From contig NZ_CP073318.1 of assembly GCF_018263855.1 (NCBI RefSeq), forward strand, positions 2,542,001 to 2,606,000: DNA of 64,000 nt, in the 5' to 3' direction. The notes beneath the pieces were generated by a model that was not told the DNA's origin, made no database searches, and worked only from the letters and a program-made list of their open reading frames with translations. Origin of the DNA: Kutzneria sp. CA-103260 (GTDB lineage: Bacteria > Actinomycetota > Actinomycetes > Mycobacteriales > Pseudonocardiaceae). Both the position numbers and the translations under genes were made by a program. Positions 42,183 to 50,968 of this stretch are shown here, one piece after another; within the stretch, counting starts at the first letter, position 1; each line of letters begins with the position of its first letter.

Positions 42183-43375
42183 GCCGCCTCGCCCCCGTCG
42201 ACCTGCTCCGGCTCGGACTGCTCGGCGTCCGTACGCGCCGGCTGCGGGCAGTGCTGTCGGCCATGGGCATCTCGATCGGCATCGCGACCATGGTCGTGGT
42301 GGTCGGGATCCCGGCGTCTGGCCAGCAGGCGCTGGACGAGCAGCTTTCCGCTCTCGGCACGAATCTGCTGCGCGTCGAGGCCACGGTCGACCAGCAGACT
42401 CAGACGTTGCCGCCCGTGCCCGAGTCGGCGACCGCCATGGTGGCCCGGATTCCACCGGTGCAGCAGGTCAGCGCGGTCGCGAACACGCACGCCGAGGTCC
42501 GTCGCTCGCCCGCGATCCCGCCGGAGAACGGCTCGGGCCTGACCGCGCTGGCCGTGCAGGGGGACGGCCTGCTGCCGGTGATCGGCGGCCATGTCGCCGC
42601 CGGGCACTATCTCGACACCGCCGCCGCGGCGTTCCCCACGGTGGTGCTCGGCTCCGTCGCCGCGACCAGGCTCGGCATCACCGCGCTCGACTCTGGGCAA
42701 CCCGCGCCGGAGATCGTCATCGGATCCCAGGCGTTCACGGTGATCGGTGTCCTGGCGCCGATTCCACTCGCGCCGGAGATCGAGCGCTCCGTGCTCGTCG
42801 GCTGGGACGCCGCTCGACACTGGCTGGGCTTCGACTCCCATCCGAGCGTGTTGTACGTGCGGTCCCAGGAGTCGCAGATCGACGCCGTGCAGGCCGTGCT
42901 CGCCGGGACGGTGTTCCCGCAGAACCCGGGCCGGATCGTCGTGACCCGCCCCTCCGACGCGCTCGCCGCCAAGCGGCTCACCGAAACCGCCTTCTCCGGC
43001 CTGTTCCTCGGGTTGGCCGGGGTGGCGCTGCTGGTCGGCGCGGTCGGCGTGGCCAACACCATGATCGTGTCGGTGCTCGAACGCCGTCGGGAGATCGGCC
43101 TGCGGCGGGCGCTCGGCGCGACCCGGCGGCAGATCCGGGGCCAGTTCCTCGCCGAGTCCGTGCTGTTGTGCCTGTTCGGCGGTCTCGCCGGCACGGTGGT
43201 CGGCGTCCTCGGCACGACCGGTTACGCCATGTCCCGCGACTGGCCCGCTGTCGTGCCGGTCGGATCGGTTCTCGGTGGTGTCGGGGCCGCCCTGCTCGTC
43301 GGCGTGCTCGCCGGGGTGCACCCCGCCGTGCGGGCGTCCAGCCTCCCGCCCACGGAGGCCCTCGCCACCGTCTGA
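42179..43375 (+). CDS. ABC transporter permease, MacB-like (FtsX domain)
   Basis: 398 residues. TM1 at about 22-45 ([27 protein letters not shown]), a large extracytoplasmic MacB-type domain (46-270) and three C-terminal TM helices with the FtsX signature ([39 protein letters not shown]; final helix [24 protein letters not shown]). With the adaptor and ATPase it forms a tripartite-like exporter for antimicrobial peptides or lipids. The operon ends with the hairpin at 43393. Confidence 0.92.
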   Translation: MSRLAPVDLLRLGLLGVRTRRLRAVLSAMGISIGIATMVVVVGIPASGQQALDEQLSALGTNLLRVEATVDQQTQTLPPVPESATAMVARIPPVQQVSAVANTHAEVRRSPAIPPENGSGLTALAVQGDGLLPVIGGHVAAGHYLDTAAAAFPTVVLGSVAATRLGITALDSGQPAPEIVIGSQAFTVIGVLAPIPLAPEIERSVLVGWDAARHWLGFDSHPSVLYVRSQESQIDAVQAVLAGTVFPQNPGRIVVTRPSDALAAKRLTETAFSGLFLGLAGVALLVGAVGVANTMIVSVLERRREIGLRRALGATRRQIRGQFLAESVLLCLFGGLAGTVVGVLGTTGYAMSRDWPAVVPVGSVLGGVGAALLVGVLAGVHPAVRASSLPPTEALATV

Positions 43376-43392
43376 CGATGTGACACAGTTTC

Positions 43393-43411
43393 CGGCACCC
43401 GCAGGGTGCCG
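43393..43411 (+). terminator. Hairpin after the MacB-like operon
   Basis: CGGCACCC, loop gca, GGGTGCCG, 17 bp past the permease stop. Compact and stable, without a T-tract. Confidence 0.6.
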
Positions 43412-43617
43412 CCGCTGGCGATGCGGCACGCGATGAGTATGCGCCAGGGCCTCACCGAGCTCGCCGTGATCGACCGGAAGTGTAGTAGTTGGGCTCTGAA
43501 GGGCACGGGGCGGCGACGCGGCCCGAGACCCTGGTTAGCGTGCCGGAACGTGAGCAGTACTCCGCGAATGAGAACTGCGCTGTTCGGTGCGTTCTGGAGC
43601 TCCCGGCTCGGGGCGGC

Positions 43618-43770
43618 GCTGGTCGGCAACGACCTGCTGATGTTCGACCACCGCGGCACCAGCAGATCTGGGGCGATCGACTGTCCGGGATGCAGCACGT
43701 GCACGGTGACCAGCGGGCGGCCGGCTGCCAGTGTGCGGCGCAGCTGGGCGACAAGGAGACGGTTCGGCGC
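43618..43770 (+). pseudogene. Alpha/beta hydrolase (tripeptidyl-aminopeptidase-like) fragment
   Basis: GNDLLMFDHRGTSRSGAIDCPG, followed one frame over by MQHVHGDQRAAGCQCAAQLGDK, matches the conserved DxRGTGxSGxxxCP block and the next helix of secreted actinobacterial tripeptidyl-aminopeptidase-like hydrolases. Only about 50 residues survive. It abuts the ABC ATPase gene. Confidence 0.5.
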
Positions 43771-43788
43771 CGCCCTGCCGGAGGCAAG

Positions 43789-44856
43789 ATGAATGGAGCG
43801 TCCGCGGAACTGCTCTCGGTCACGAAGCGCTTCGGCGACGTCGTGGCCCTCGACGCGTTCGACCTGACCGTGGCGGCGGGGGAGTTCGTCGCGATCGTCG
43901 GTCCCAGCGGGAGCGGCAAAACCACCGCGACGCGAATATTGGCCGGTTTCGAACGGCCAGACCGTGGACGGGTGCTCATCGGGGAGCGTGACGTCACGGC
44001 GGCGCCCGCGAAGCGCCGTGACGTCAACACCGTATTCCAGAACTACGCCCTGTTCCCACACCTCACGGTCGCCGGGAATGTCGGCTACGGCCTGAAGGTG
44101 CGGGGTGTGAAGGGTGCGCGGCGGCGGGCCACGGTGGACGAGTTGCTGGCGCTGGTCCGACTGGAGGGTCTGGCCGACCGCAGGCCGCACCAGCTGTCCG
44201 GAGGCCAGCAGCAGCGGGTCGCGATCGCGCGTGCCCTCGCGCGGCGGCCCGGGGTGCTGCTGCTCGACGAACCACTCGGCGCGCTGGACCGCAAGCTGCG
44301 CGGGGACGTGCGGACCGAACTGCGGCGGATCCACCGCGAGTTCGGCACCAGCTTCGTCTACATCACCCACGACCAGGACGGGGCGTTCGGGCTCGCGGAC
44401 CGGATCGTCGTGGTCAACGCTGGCCGGGTCGAGCAGCAGGGCTCGCCCGACGAGATCTACGACCGGCCGGCCACGCTGTGGGCCGCGAACTTCGTCGGCG
44501 CCAACACATTCGTTTCGGGCCGGGTCGCCGATCGCACCTCTGAAGCCATGATCGGGTCGCCCGCATCAGGCTCAGGCGGAACCACCCTGGTTCGGCCCGC
44601 GATATCTGGTAGGTCCCGACCCGCTCGTTTCGACCGAAGACTCCGTCCTCGTCGGGCGGCGAATCGAGCTGCACGTCCCCGACCACCCAATACGAGGTTG
44701 GGTCGTCACCGGGGAAGGGGGCCTGGCAGACCTTTCTCACGTGGCTGTGAGGCCAGCATGAGGCCGGTCGGGCCTGCGCCCGAGACCACGACTTGGACGG
44801 ATGACACTGGAAGGCTGAGGTTCATCGGCTCGTCCCCTGGCAGCGGTCCGAACTGA
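43789..44856 (+). CDS. PotA/FbpC-type ABC ATPase without a proper TOBE domain
   Basis: The ATPase core (residues 1-245) is intact: [52 protein letters not shown], and DEIYDRPATLWAANFVGANTF. From about residue 250 (after 44530) the reading enters DNA that is antisense to a monooxygenase remnant and becomes Arg/Pro/Ser-rich, so the normal C-terminal TOBE domain is replaced by about 105 unrelated residues. No permease or substrate-binding gene is nearby. GGAGGCAAG fixes the ATG at 43789. Probably a decaying orphan of a polyamine- or ion-type importer. Confidence 0.6.
   Translation: MNGASAELLSVTKRFGDVVALDAFDLTVAAGEFVAIVGPSGSGKTTATRILAGFERPDRGRVLIGERDVTAAPAKRRDVNTVFQNYALFPHLTVAGNVGYGLKVRGVKGARRRATVDELLALVRLEGLADRRPHQLSGGQQQRVAIARALARRPGVLLLDEPLGALDRKLRGDVRTELRRIHREFGTSFVYITHDQDGAFGLADRIVVVNAGRVEQQGSPDEIYDRPATLWAANFVGANTFVSGRVADRTSEAMIGSPASGSGGTTLVRPAISGRSRPARFDRRLRPRRAANRAARPRPPNTRLGRHRGRGPGRPFSRGCEASMRPVGPAPETTTWTDDTGRLRFIGSSPGSGPN
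44540..44823 (-). pseudogene. FAD-dependent monooxygenase, N-terminal remnant with deletion
   Basis: Minus strand: after AGGGGACGAG an ATG at 44823 opens MNLSLPVSSVQVVVSGAGPTGLMLA, the FAD-binding GxGPTGLMLA start of aromatic-ring hydroxylases. It then jumps to FPGDDPTSYWVVGDVQLDSPP and GWFRLSLM, blocks that normally lie about 150 residues later, so an internal deletion is present and the remainder is gone. It is antisense to the end of the ABC ATPase frame. Confidence 0.6.
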
Positions 44857-45744
44857 TCAACCTTGGGTGCGGCTGGTCTGCGGCGACGAGCCGGTGACGG
44901 CCTGGCGTGGCTGGGGGTCCGCGTGAACCGGCCGGTCCGCCCGGCGGTCGCGGCGCAAGACGAGCAGCGGGATCGCGACGATGACCTGCACCGCCGCGAT
45001 GAACGCCTGCGTTATGGGCGAGTCGACGGTCAACAGGGCGAGTGTCGCATTGCCGGCGAAGTGAACCGCGATCGACGCCGCGACCCCGGCACGCTCATAG
45101 GCGTAGCCGGTCAGCAGTGCCATCGGGATGACACTGACCATGAACGCCAGGCCGCCCCAGCTGATCAGGCCGAGACCGGCTTGGACGGTTCCGGGAATGA
45201 AGAACAGTGGCACGTGCCATGCCGCCCAGATGACGCCGAGCAACAGGGCGGCCTGAATTCGACCCATCGAGGCGCGCATTCGCGGATATGCCGTGCCGCG
45301 CCAGCCGGGCTCCTCGGCCAACGGGCCGGCGACCAGCATGCTGATGATGAACGGCACCGGTCCGCCGACGGTGGCGATCAGCGCTTGTCCCCCGGCAAGG
45401 CCCACCGCGGGACCGCCCAGCACGGGCGCGAGCAGCGCGCCTGCCAGCACGGTTGCCGAGGTCAGCGCCAGCATCGGCAGAATCCAGAACAGCCGTGGGC
45501 TCGGCCGGAGCCGCACCGTGCGAGCAGGGGCGGGTTGGCGGCGGATGGCTCGGTGGATTCGGACCACGATCGCGCCGATCGTCGGGCCGAAGGCGCCGAG
45601 GAGGTAGGGAATGGCGGTGGGGGAACTCATCGCCGATCCGCCCAGTGCGATCGCGATGAGCCAGCAGGCCCAGGTCGTCGTGAACGTGACAGCAAAGTAG
45701 AGCGCCAGGCCACTTCGCTGGCGAACAGGCGTTGAGATAGTCAC
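44857..45744 (-). CDS. CPBP-family intramembrane metalloprotease
   Basis: 295 residues, eight or so hydrophobic helices. The Abi/CPBP motifs are present: AEEPGWRGTAYPRM (EExxxR), WAAWHVPLFF (second motif His), and HFAGN (third). These glutamyl-type intramembrane proteases (the Rce1 relatives) are linked to prenyl processing or bacteriocin self-immunity. The GTG at 45744 is chosen because AAGGAAAAGG precedes it; the ATG at 45771 has no RBS. It is divergent from an ArsR-like regulator, with two operator-like repeats between. Confidence 0.8.
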   Translation of the reverse strand: MTISTPVRQRSGLALYFAVTFTTTWACWLIAIALGGSAMSSPTAIPYLLGAFGPTIGAIVVRIHRAIRRQPAPARTVRLRPSPRLFWILPMLALTSATVLAGALLAPVLGGPAVGLAGGQALIATVGGPVPFIISMLVAGPLAEEPGWRGTAYPRMRASMGRIQAALLLGVIWAAWHVPLFFIPGTVQAGLGLISWGGLAFMVSVIPMALLTGYAYERAGVAASIAVHFAGNATLALLTVDSPITQAFIAAVQVIVAIPLLVLRRDRRADRPVHADPQPRQAVTGSSPQTSRTQG

Positions 45745-45770
45745 ACCTTTTCCTTTTCGCGGGTGTCGCA

Positions 45771-45793
45771 TGAAGGAATTTCGAATTCCTTCA
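45771..45793. promoter_or_regulatory. 23-bp palindrome upstream of the CPBP gene
   Basis: TGAAGGAATT-tcg-AATTCCTTCA, perfect 10-bp arms with a 3-bp centre, 27 bp upstream of the CPBP GTG. A strong operator candidate, probably overlapping the 5' leader. Confidence 0.6.
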
Positions 45794-45902
45794 GCAGCGG
45801 ACGAGCGGAAACTGTCCAGGACGTTGCTGTCCAGTCAGGACGCGCGGCGTGTCGGGGTCGGCCGGGTCTGCCTCGCGGTCCGACCTCCCGTCGCTCTCAG
45901 TC

Positions 45903-45946
45903 GTGCGAACGTTATCACCTGTGAGAACCATATCGCATGTGAGAAC
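45903..45946. promoter_or_regulatory. Three GTGNGAAC half-sites at exact 18-bp spacing
   Basis: GTGCGAAC at 45903, GTGAGAAC at 45921 and GTGAGAAC at 45939. The middle site also pairs with GTTATCAC (45911-45918) as an inverted repeat. They lie 9-52 bp before the ArsR-like start, which has no Shine-Dalgarno sequence, so autoregulation of a leaderless transcript is likely. Confidence 0.6.
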
Positions 45947-45954
45947 ATTGGTCC

Positions 45955-46521
45955 ATGGCCACCGCTGACCTGCTCCTGCACCCCGTCCGGATGCGCATCC
46001 TGCAAACGCTGTTCGACGCGGACCCGATGACCACCACGCAGCTGCGAGACCGCATGCCCGACATCGCGCCGGCGACGATGTACCGACAGATCGCGGTGTT
46101 GGCCGACGCGGGCGTGCTGGAGGTCGTGGCCGAGAAGCGGGTGCGCGGCACGGTGGAGCGCAGCTACCGGGTGCGTCCGGAGAACGCGGTGGTCGACCCC
46201 GCGGCGCGGGAGGCGATGACGCGGGAGGAGCACCAACGGTCGTTCACCACGTTCGCGGCATCGTTGATGTCGGATTTCGACCGCTACCTCGGCTACGAAG
46301 ACGCCAATCCCGTCGCGGACGGCGTGGTCTACCGGCAGGCGGCGGTGTGGCTGAGCGACGACGAATTCGCCGCGATGATCGACGAGATCGAGCACGCGGT
46401 CGTCTCACGGGTCGGCTACGCCCCGGAGGGCCGCCGCACTCGGCGCATCGTCAGCCTCGTTGTCGTGCCGGACAAGCCTGCGACGAAACCCCTGCCGGAC
46501 TCCGACACCGAGCGGGAGTGA
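45955..46521 (+). CDS. ArsR/HTH_20-type transcriptional regulator
   Basis: 188 residues. The winged helix spans about 3-85 (LLLHPVRMRILQTLFDADPMTTTQLRDRMPDIAPATMYRQIAVLADAGVLEVV, then the wing KRVRGTVERSYRV). The C-terminal half (FTTFAASLMSDFDRYL, VVYRQAAVWLSDDEFAAMIDEIEHAV) is a helical ligand or dimerisation domain; no metal-binding cysteines are seen, so this is not a metal sensor. It is divergent from the CPBP protease and probably controls it and itself through the repeats at 45771 and 45903. Confidence 0.83.
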   Translation: MATADLLLHPVRMRILQTLFDADPMTTTQLRDRMPDIAPATMYRQIAVLADAGVLEVVAEKRVRGTVERSYRVRPENAVVDPAAREAMTREEHQRSFTTFAASLMSDFDRYLGYEDANPVADGVVYRQAAVWLSDDEFAAMIDEIEHAVVSRVGYAPEGRRTRRIVSLVVVPDKPATKPLPDSDTERE

Positions 46522-46548
46522 TCTGGTCCAGGACGGGACGTCACCGGC

Positions 46549-46770
46549 TCACGAGGCTGTGTGCCGGATCCCGGCCAGCACGATGTCAGTGATCCGTTCG
46601 GCCTCTGTCCGGGTGAAAGGCCGCAACCCCTGGTCGGCGTAGCTATAGGCCGGGCCGGACAGCTTCTGGGTGACGAGGTAGCTGTCGACCCGCGGCAACT
46701 CACCGCGGACGACGGCGCTGTCCACTCGTCGCGCCACGAGGTCGGTGCGCTGCTGGAAGATCACGGTCAC
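46549..46770 (-). pseudogene. TetR-family regulator, C-terminal fragment
   Basis: VIFQQRTDLVARRVDSAVVRGELPRVDSYLVTQKLSGPAYSYAD, then PFTRTEAERITDIVLAGI, is the end of a TetR ligand-binding domain. The HTH and most of the domain are missing; at about 46765 it is joined head-on to a monooxygenase fragment on the other strand. Confidence 0.6.
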
Positions 46771-47545
46771 CGTGCGACGGGTCGCCGGGCTCTCGCTGGC
46801 CCTCGACCTCGGCGGCCGCGGTCACCACGTCACCGTCGTCGAGCGCGCGAACCAGTTCCGGGTCAGCGGATCATCGATCGACGTCCGCGGTGACGCGCTC
46901 GATATCGCCGACCGGATGGGCCTACTCGCCCGGATCAAGGAGAACCGCGTTCGCGCGACCGAACTGAGCGTGTTCGTCGACGCCGACGGCCGGGGGATCG
47001 GCCAGATGTCGTGGTCGGAGTTCGACGTCTCCGACCACGACATCGACATCGCCCGGGAGGACCTCGCGCAGATCATGATCGACGCGCTCCCCGCCGGCAC
47101 CACGGTCCGCCTCCGGGAGCACCTCGAATCGCTCGCCGACGACGGCGCCGGCGTCGACGTCCGCTTCGCCTCTGGCGGTACCGGACGCTTCGCCCTCGTG
47201 CTCGGCGCCGATGGCCAGCACTCGGCGGTGCGCTGTCTGGCGTTCGGCGCCGAAAAGGACTACCTGCGCCATCTGGGCCTGTACGTCGCCCTCGCCGAAC
47301 TTCCCGGCGAACGACGGGCAGATCGGCTCAACCCGGTGTACAACTTCCTGGGTCACATGGCCACCATCTGGCGCTACAAGGACCGGGCGCTGGCCGGCTT
47401 CGCCTTCCGGCCGGACCTCGTCAGGGGACTGGGTTACGAGAAGGCGCACATCTTTGGGATGGGATGCGGTATCAGGCACCAGCTAGGCGAGCGTTCGCCC
47501 ACGCCTACTTCTCCTCTGTGCGACGCCGACACCACGGCGAGCTGA
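46770..47545 (+). pseudogene. FAD-binding monooxygenase, truncated at both ends
   Basis: The frame begins in the middle of the FAD motif (VAGLSLALDLGGRGHHVTVVERA; the first ten residues with GASVAG are lost) and continues through IDVRGDALDIADRMGLLARIKE, DIAREDLAQIMIDAL, FALVLGADGQHSAVRCLAFGAE. It stops being recognisable after DLVRGLGYEKA, about 120 residues before the usual end. The upstream open frame to 46745 is chimeric. TetR plus monooxygenase was probably one divergent unit before the break. Confidence 0.65.
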
Positions 47546-47655
47546 CGTGGATGCTGCCGGCCTAAGGCTGTGTCCTCTGTTCGCATGACCAAGCGCCCCG
47601 AGGCTAGCTCCAATTCGGTTGCCAGGCGCGGGATGGGCCCTTGATGCTGGCTGTC

Positions 47656-48126
47656 ATGAGTGACGTCGTCCTCCGTCCCGCCGGTGCCGGCGATGCTGCG
47701 TTCCTCACCGACATGCTGGTGGAGGCCGCGACGACGCCCGCTGTGCCGCGCAGTCGGGCGGAGACGCTCGCCGATCCGTCGTTTGCCCACTACCTGCCCG
47801 CCGACGTCGGTCTCGTCGCCGTCGAGCAGTCTTCGCAGCCCGTCGGTGCAGCCTGGCTGCGTCTGTTCGGTGCCGACGACCCCGGTTACGGCTTCGTTCG
47901 GGACGGTGTGCCCGAGCTGGCCATCGGCGTGCTCGCCTCGCGTCGTGGGCGGGGCATCGGTCGCCTGCTCGTGCGTGCCATCGCCGATGTCGCGCGTGCT
48001 CGCGGGTTCTGTCACATCTGCCTCAGCGTCGACCGCGTCAACCCCGCTGCCCGGCTCTACCTCGCCGAGGGGTACCGGGTTGTCGCCAGCCGCGAGCACG
48101 CTGACACCATGCTGTTGGCGTTGTAG
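47656..48126 (+). CDS. GNAT-family N-acetyltransferase
   Basis: 156 residues. GNAT fold: VVLRPAGAGDAAFLTDMLVEA, PELAIGVLASRRGRGIGRLLVRAIADVARARG (acetyl-CoA-binding V-x4-RGRGIG loop), and ICLSVDRVNPAARLYLAEGYRVV. It transfers an acetyl group to an unknown amine. ATG at 47656; an in-frame ATG at 47644 and TTG at 47641 are alternatives, none with a strong RBS. An intact single gene amid truncated neighbours. Confidence 0.85.
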   Translation: MSDVVLRPAGAGDAAFLTDMLVEAATTPAVPRSRAETLADPSFAHYLPADVGLVAVEQSSQPVGAAWLRLFGADDPGYGFVRDGVPELAIGVLASRRGRGIGRLLVRAIADVARARGFCHICLSVDRVNPAARLYLAEGYRVVASREHADTMLLAL

Positions 48127-48227
48127 CTACCGGTGGCTCATGCTTGTCGGTTTCGATCACAAGGGGCACGATTCGAATCCTCCACCCGGCAATTGCTCAG
48201 CGTATGTCGATAGGCCAGGCTGGCTCC

Positions 48228-48461
48228 ATGTCCATCGGTGTGACCTTCGATGCGCGCGACCCACAGAAGCAGGCCGAGTTCTGGGCGATGGCTCTCGGCT
48301 ACGTCTTGGACCCGCCGCCGCCCGGCTTTACCAGTTGGTCGGAGTTCGCCACCGCGCGCGGCATCCCCCGTGACCAGTGGCGTGCCGCTGTTATCGACCC
48401 GGAAGGGCGCGGACCGAGACTGTTCTTCCAACCAGTTCCAACCTCACCTACGCCCTGCTGA
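48228..48461 (+). pseudogene. VOC-family (glyoxalase-like) protein, C-terminally truncated
   Basis: MSIGVTFDARDPQKQAEFWAMALGYVLDPPPPGFTSW, then AAVIDPEGRGPRLFFQPVP, is the first half of an actinobacterial VOC domain protein. At FQPVPTS the reading passes into the P450 remnant, so the second beta-alpha-beta module is lost. Confidence 0.6.
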
Positions 48462-48848
48462 CCCACCCCGACCAGCTTGCCCTGCTGCGGTCTAGGCCCG
48501 AGCTTATGCCCGGCGCCGTCCAGGAGCTGATGCGCTGGGTGCCGCTGCTCGCGGTCGCCGACGTGCTGCCCCGGTTACGCGCTGGCCGATGTCGAACTCA
48601 GCGGGGGCACGGTGCGGGCCGGCGAGCCGGTTCTGTCGGCCAAACACGCCGCCAAGACCGACCGGCGCAGATACGCCGACCCCGACCACTATCTCGGCGC
48701 ACCGCAGGCCCGGATGCACATCCAGATCGCGTTGGCCGCGCTGCTGGCGCGTTTCCCGGATCTACGGCTGGCGGTGCCCGAGACGGAGGTGGTGTGGAAG
48801 AGCGGCCTGGCGGTCCGCGGGCCGGTCGCCCTGCCGATCACCTGGTGA
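48445..48848 (+). pseudogene. Cytochrome P450 C-terminal remnant without the heme-Cys loop
   Basis: LLTHPDQLALLRSRPELMPGAVQELMRWVP includes the K-helix ExxR equivalent (ELMR). A frameshift near 48570 leads to YALADVELSGGTVRAGEPVL, KHAAKTDRRRYADPDHY, then directly LGAPQARMHIQIALAALLARFPDL. The FGxGxHxC segment that should lie between PDHY and LGAP is deleted, so no heme could bind. The C-terminus (GLAVRGPVALPITW) is intact. Confidence 0.7.
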
Positions 48849-48852
48849 CCGA

Positions 48853-50832
48853 TTAGGGGGTGACCGTGAGGTCGTCGAACTGGTCGGTCTGGTAGCCCAC
48901 CACACCGAAACCGATCTGGCCGGAGGCGTAGGAGGAGTCCGTGACGGTGGTCAGCGCCGTCGACCCGAGCTTCGCGGTGACGGTGCTGCCGCGCAGGTCC
49001 AGGCTGAGCCGGTGCCAACTGTTCAAGCCAGGCGCGGTGGTCGTGCCGCTGGCCAGCGTGGTGAGGGTGCCGGTGGTGTCGTTCTTGGCGAGCACCCAGG
49101 AGCCGGTGTCGGAGAGGCGGAGTTCGTAGCCGGCTTGCTTGTTCTGTGGCCGTGCTTGCTTGTCGGCGCGGCCGATCAGCTCGACAGTGCCGGCTTGTTG
49201 CAGGTTGACGTCGACGGAGACGGTGTAGTTCTGCCAAGTGGTGTCGCCGGCCAGGGCATAGGCGTCGCTGTCGCCCTGCCACTCGATCGGCTTCACCGGC
49301 GCGACCTGCTGCTCGCACATGCCGGTGCGGCCGTTGCGGCAGGCCCGGATCTCGAACGAGCCCTGCATGTCGGCGACGTACCTGGCTTCCGTGCCGGGGA
49401 CGTAGCCGTCGAAGGTGTCGTTGTATGGCAAGGACATCGCACGGTTCGCGGGGGCGGCGGAGGTGCCCTTGCCCTGCCCGCCGACGGTCGACAGCGAGTA
49501 CACGAAGCCGGGCTTCAGCGTCAGCGAGAACGCGCCGTTGGACGGCGAGAGGTCGGGCAGCGGGACGAAGTAGTCGCTCGCGTTGGCGGAGTTGAGGTTC
49601 GTCGCTCGCACGTGCACGGTACCGGTGGACAGACCGCCGGCGACCTTGACGTGGATCGACTGGTCGGCGGTCGCGGACAGCGTTTCGATGATCGTGCTGT
49701 AGTTCTTGCCGTCGGGCGAGCGCAGGCTGACGTAGCTGCCGTTGGCCCGGTCGCCGCCGAGGTAACCGCTGGCGGAGTCGATGAACTTCCAGCCGGGACT
49801 GGTGAACTGGGTGAACTGCGCCATTGCCCAGGTTTCCTTGCCCAGCCGGTAGGAACCCGACCACGGTGACGGTGTGACGGCCAGGCCCACGGTGGCGAAC
49901 GGGAGGTTCGGGGTGATCGCGGCGACCAGCGGCCAGTTCAGGTAGGCGGTCAGCTTCGCGTCGATGTAGCCACGAGTGATCGAACGCACCAGGGCGGCAG
50001 CCCCGGAGTCCACGTCAAGCGAGCCGTTCTCGCTGGCCCACAACGGCTTTGCGGTGGCTAGGGCGTTGGCGGTCGAGGTGCAGGTGGTGGCCGCGGACTT
50101 GTAGCCGCACGGGTAATGCGAGCCGGCCACGTCGACCGCGGCGTTGAACGCCGGGTCCGCCACCATGTCATCGGCCACCTTCCAGCCGACGCTGTCGTCA
50201 CCAACGATCTTGATCTTCCCGTATCCGTCGGCGTTCAGCGTCGAGCGCAGGCTTTCGTACCACGCCTTGTCGTGGCCCTTCTCGTTGCGGCCGCCCAGGT
50301 AGGACACGGTGATTCCGTGCGACTTGGCGCAGCCCAGCCAGCTGACGAGGTAGTCGACGGAGTCCTTTGTCCAGTAGTTCGTGCCGCCGCCGATCCAGCC
50401 CGGCGCGGCCCACGCCAGCCCGTAGAACTGGATGTGCGGGTTACGCGCGCGAGCCTGTTCGGCGAGCCAGAACTCGTAGCCGGCCGAGCAGTTCACGGTG
50501 CCCTTGACGTGCTCGACGCTGGGCTCGGCGCCGTCGGTGGAGTTGGCGTCGCCACCGATCTCCAGCTTGAGCAGTTGGACGTTCGCGCCGTAGCCCGGCT
50601 TGAACAGGTAGTCCAGGATCTGGCTGCGCTGGGGCTCGGGATAGTCGACCAGCAGACGCGAGTTGCCGCCGCCACCGCTGATCGCGCCGACCCCGTCGAA
50701 GGTCCGGCCGCCCTGCTTGCCGTCGACGGTTACGGACGTCGTGGTGGCGGCGTGTGCCGCCGGAGGCTGGCCGCCGGTCACGGCCAGCGCGAGCGTGATC
50801 ACCAGAGCTGCGGGCAGAACGGCACGGTTCAT
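48853..50832 (-). CDS. Secreted GH59 galactocerebrosidase-like glycoside hydrolase
   Basis: 659 residues. Signal peptide 1-28 (AHA|A). The catalytic domain closely follows animal galactocerebrosidases: FDGVGAISGGGGNSRLLVDY, EPQRSQILDYLFKPGYGANV, LKLEIGGDANSTDG, AWAAPGWIGGG. The acid/base is Glu184 (GGRNEKGHDK), the nucleophile Glu269 (PLWASENGS). A beta-sandwich and a C-terminal laminin-G-like domain (about 480-659) complete the GALC architecture at nearly the same total length. It would cleave beta-galactosides, possibly galactolipids, outside the cell. No sugar transporter or regulator adjoins it; the 5' RBS is weak. Confidence 0.88.
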   Translation of the reverse strand: MNRAVLPAALVITLALAVTGGQPPAAHAATTTSVTVDGKQGGRTFDGVGAISGGGGNSRLLVDYPEPQRSQILDYLFKPGYGANVQLLKLEIGGDANSTDGAEPSVEHVKGTVNCSAGYEFWLAEQARARNPHIQFYGLAWAAPGWIGGGTNYWTKDSVDYLVSWLGCAKSHGITVSYLGGRNEKGHDKAWYESLRSTLNADGYGKIKIVGDDSVGWKVADDMVADPAFNAAVDVAGSHYPCGYKSAATTCTSTANALATAKPLWASENGSLDVDSGAAALVRSITRGYIDAKLTAYLNWPLVAAITPNLPFATVGLAVTPSPWSGSYRLGKETWAMAQFTQFTSPGWKFIDSASGYLGGDRANGSYVSLRSPDGKNYSTIIETLSATADQSIHVKVAGGLSTGTVHVRATNLNSANASDYFVPLPDLSPSNGAFSLTLKPGFVYSLSTVGGQGKGTSAAPANRAMSLPYNDTFDGYVPGTEARYVADMQGSFEIRACRNGRTGMCEQQVAPVKPIEWQGDSDAYALAGDTTWQNYTVSVDVNLQQAGTVELIGRADKQARPQNKQAGYELRLSDTGSWVLAKNDTTGTLTTLASGTTTAPGLNSWHRLSLDLRGSTVTAKLGSTALTTVTDSSYASGQIGFGVVGYQTDQFDDLTVTP

Positions 50833-50968
50833 GGCACCCGGTTATACATCGGAGCTTTGTCGCCCCTCAAGGGGATGTATCGATCCATGCGGCCGATGGA
50901 TACGTGACCTGTAAGCACAATGTCCTGGACTGCGAGCCGGCGGCTGGTCATTACTCGGATGTCTAGAC

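Noticed and set aside
48150..48212. tRNA-like 3' half (ggggcacgattcgaatcctccacccggca)
   Set aside because: The TTCGAAT loop looks right, but the flanking five bases do not pair as a T-stem and no acceptor, D or anticodon arms are found. At most a scrambled tRNA end or old attachment site.
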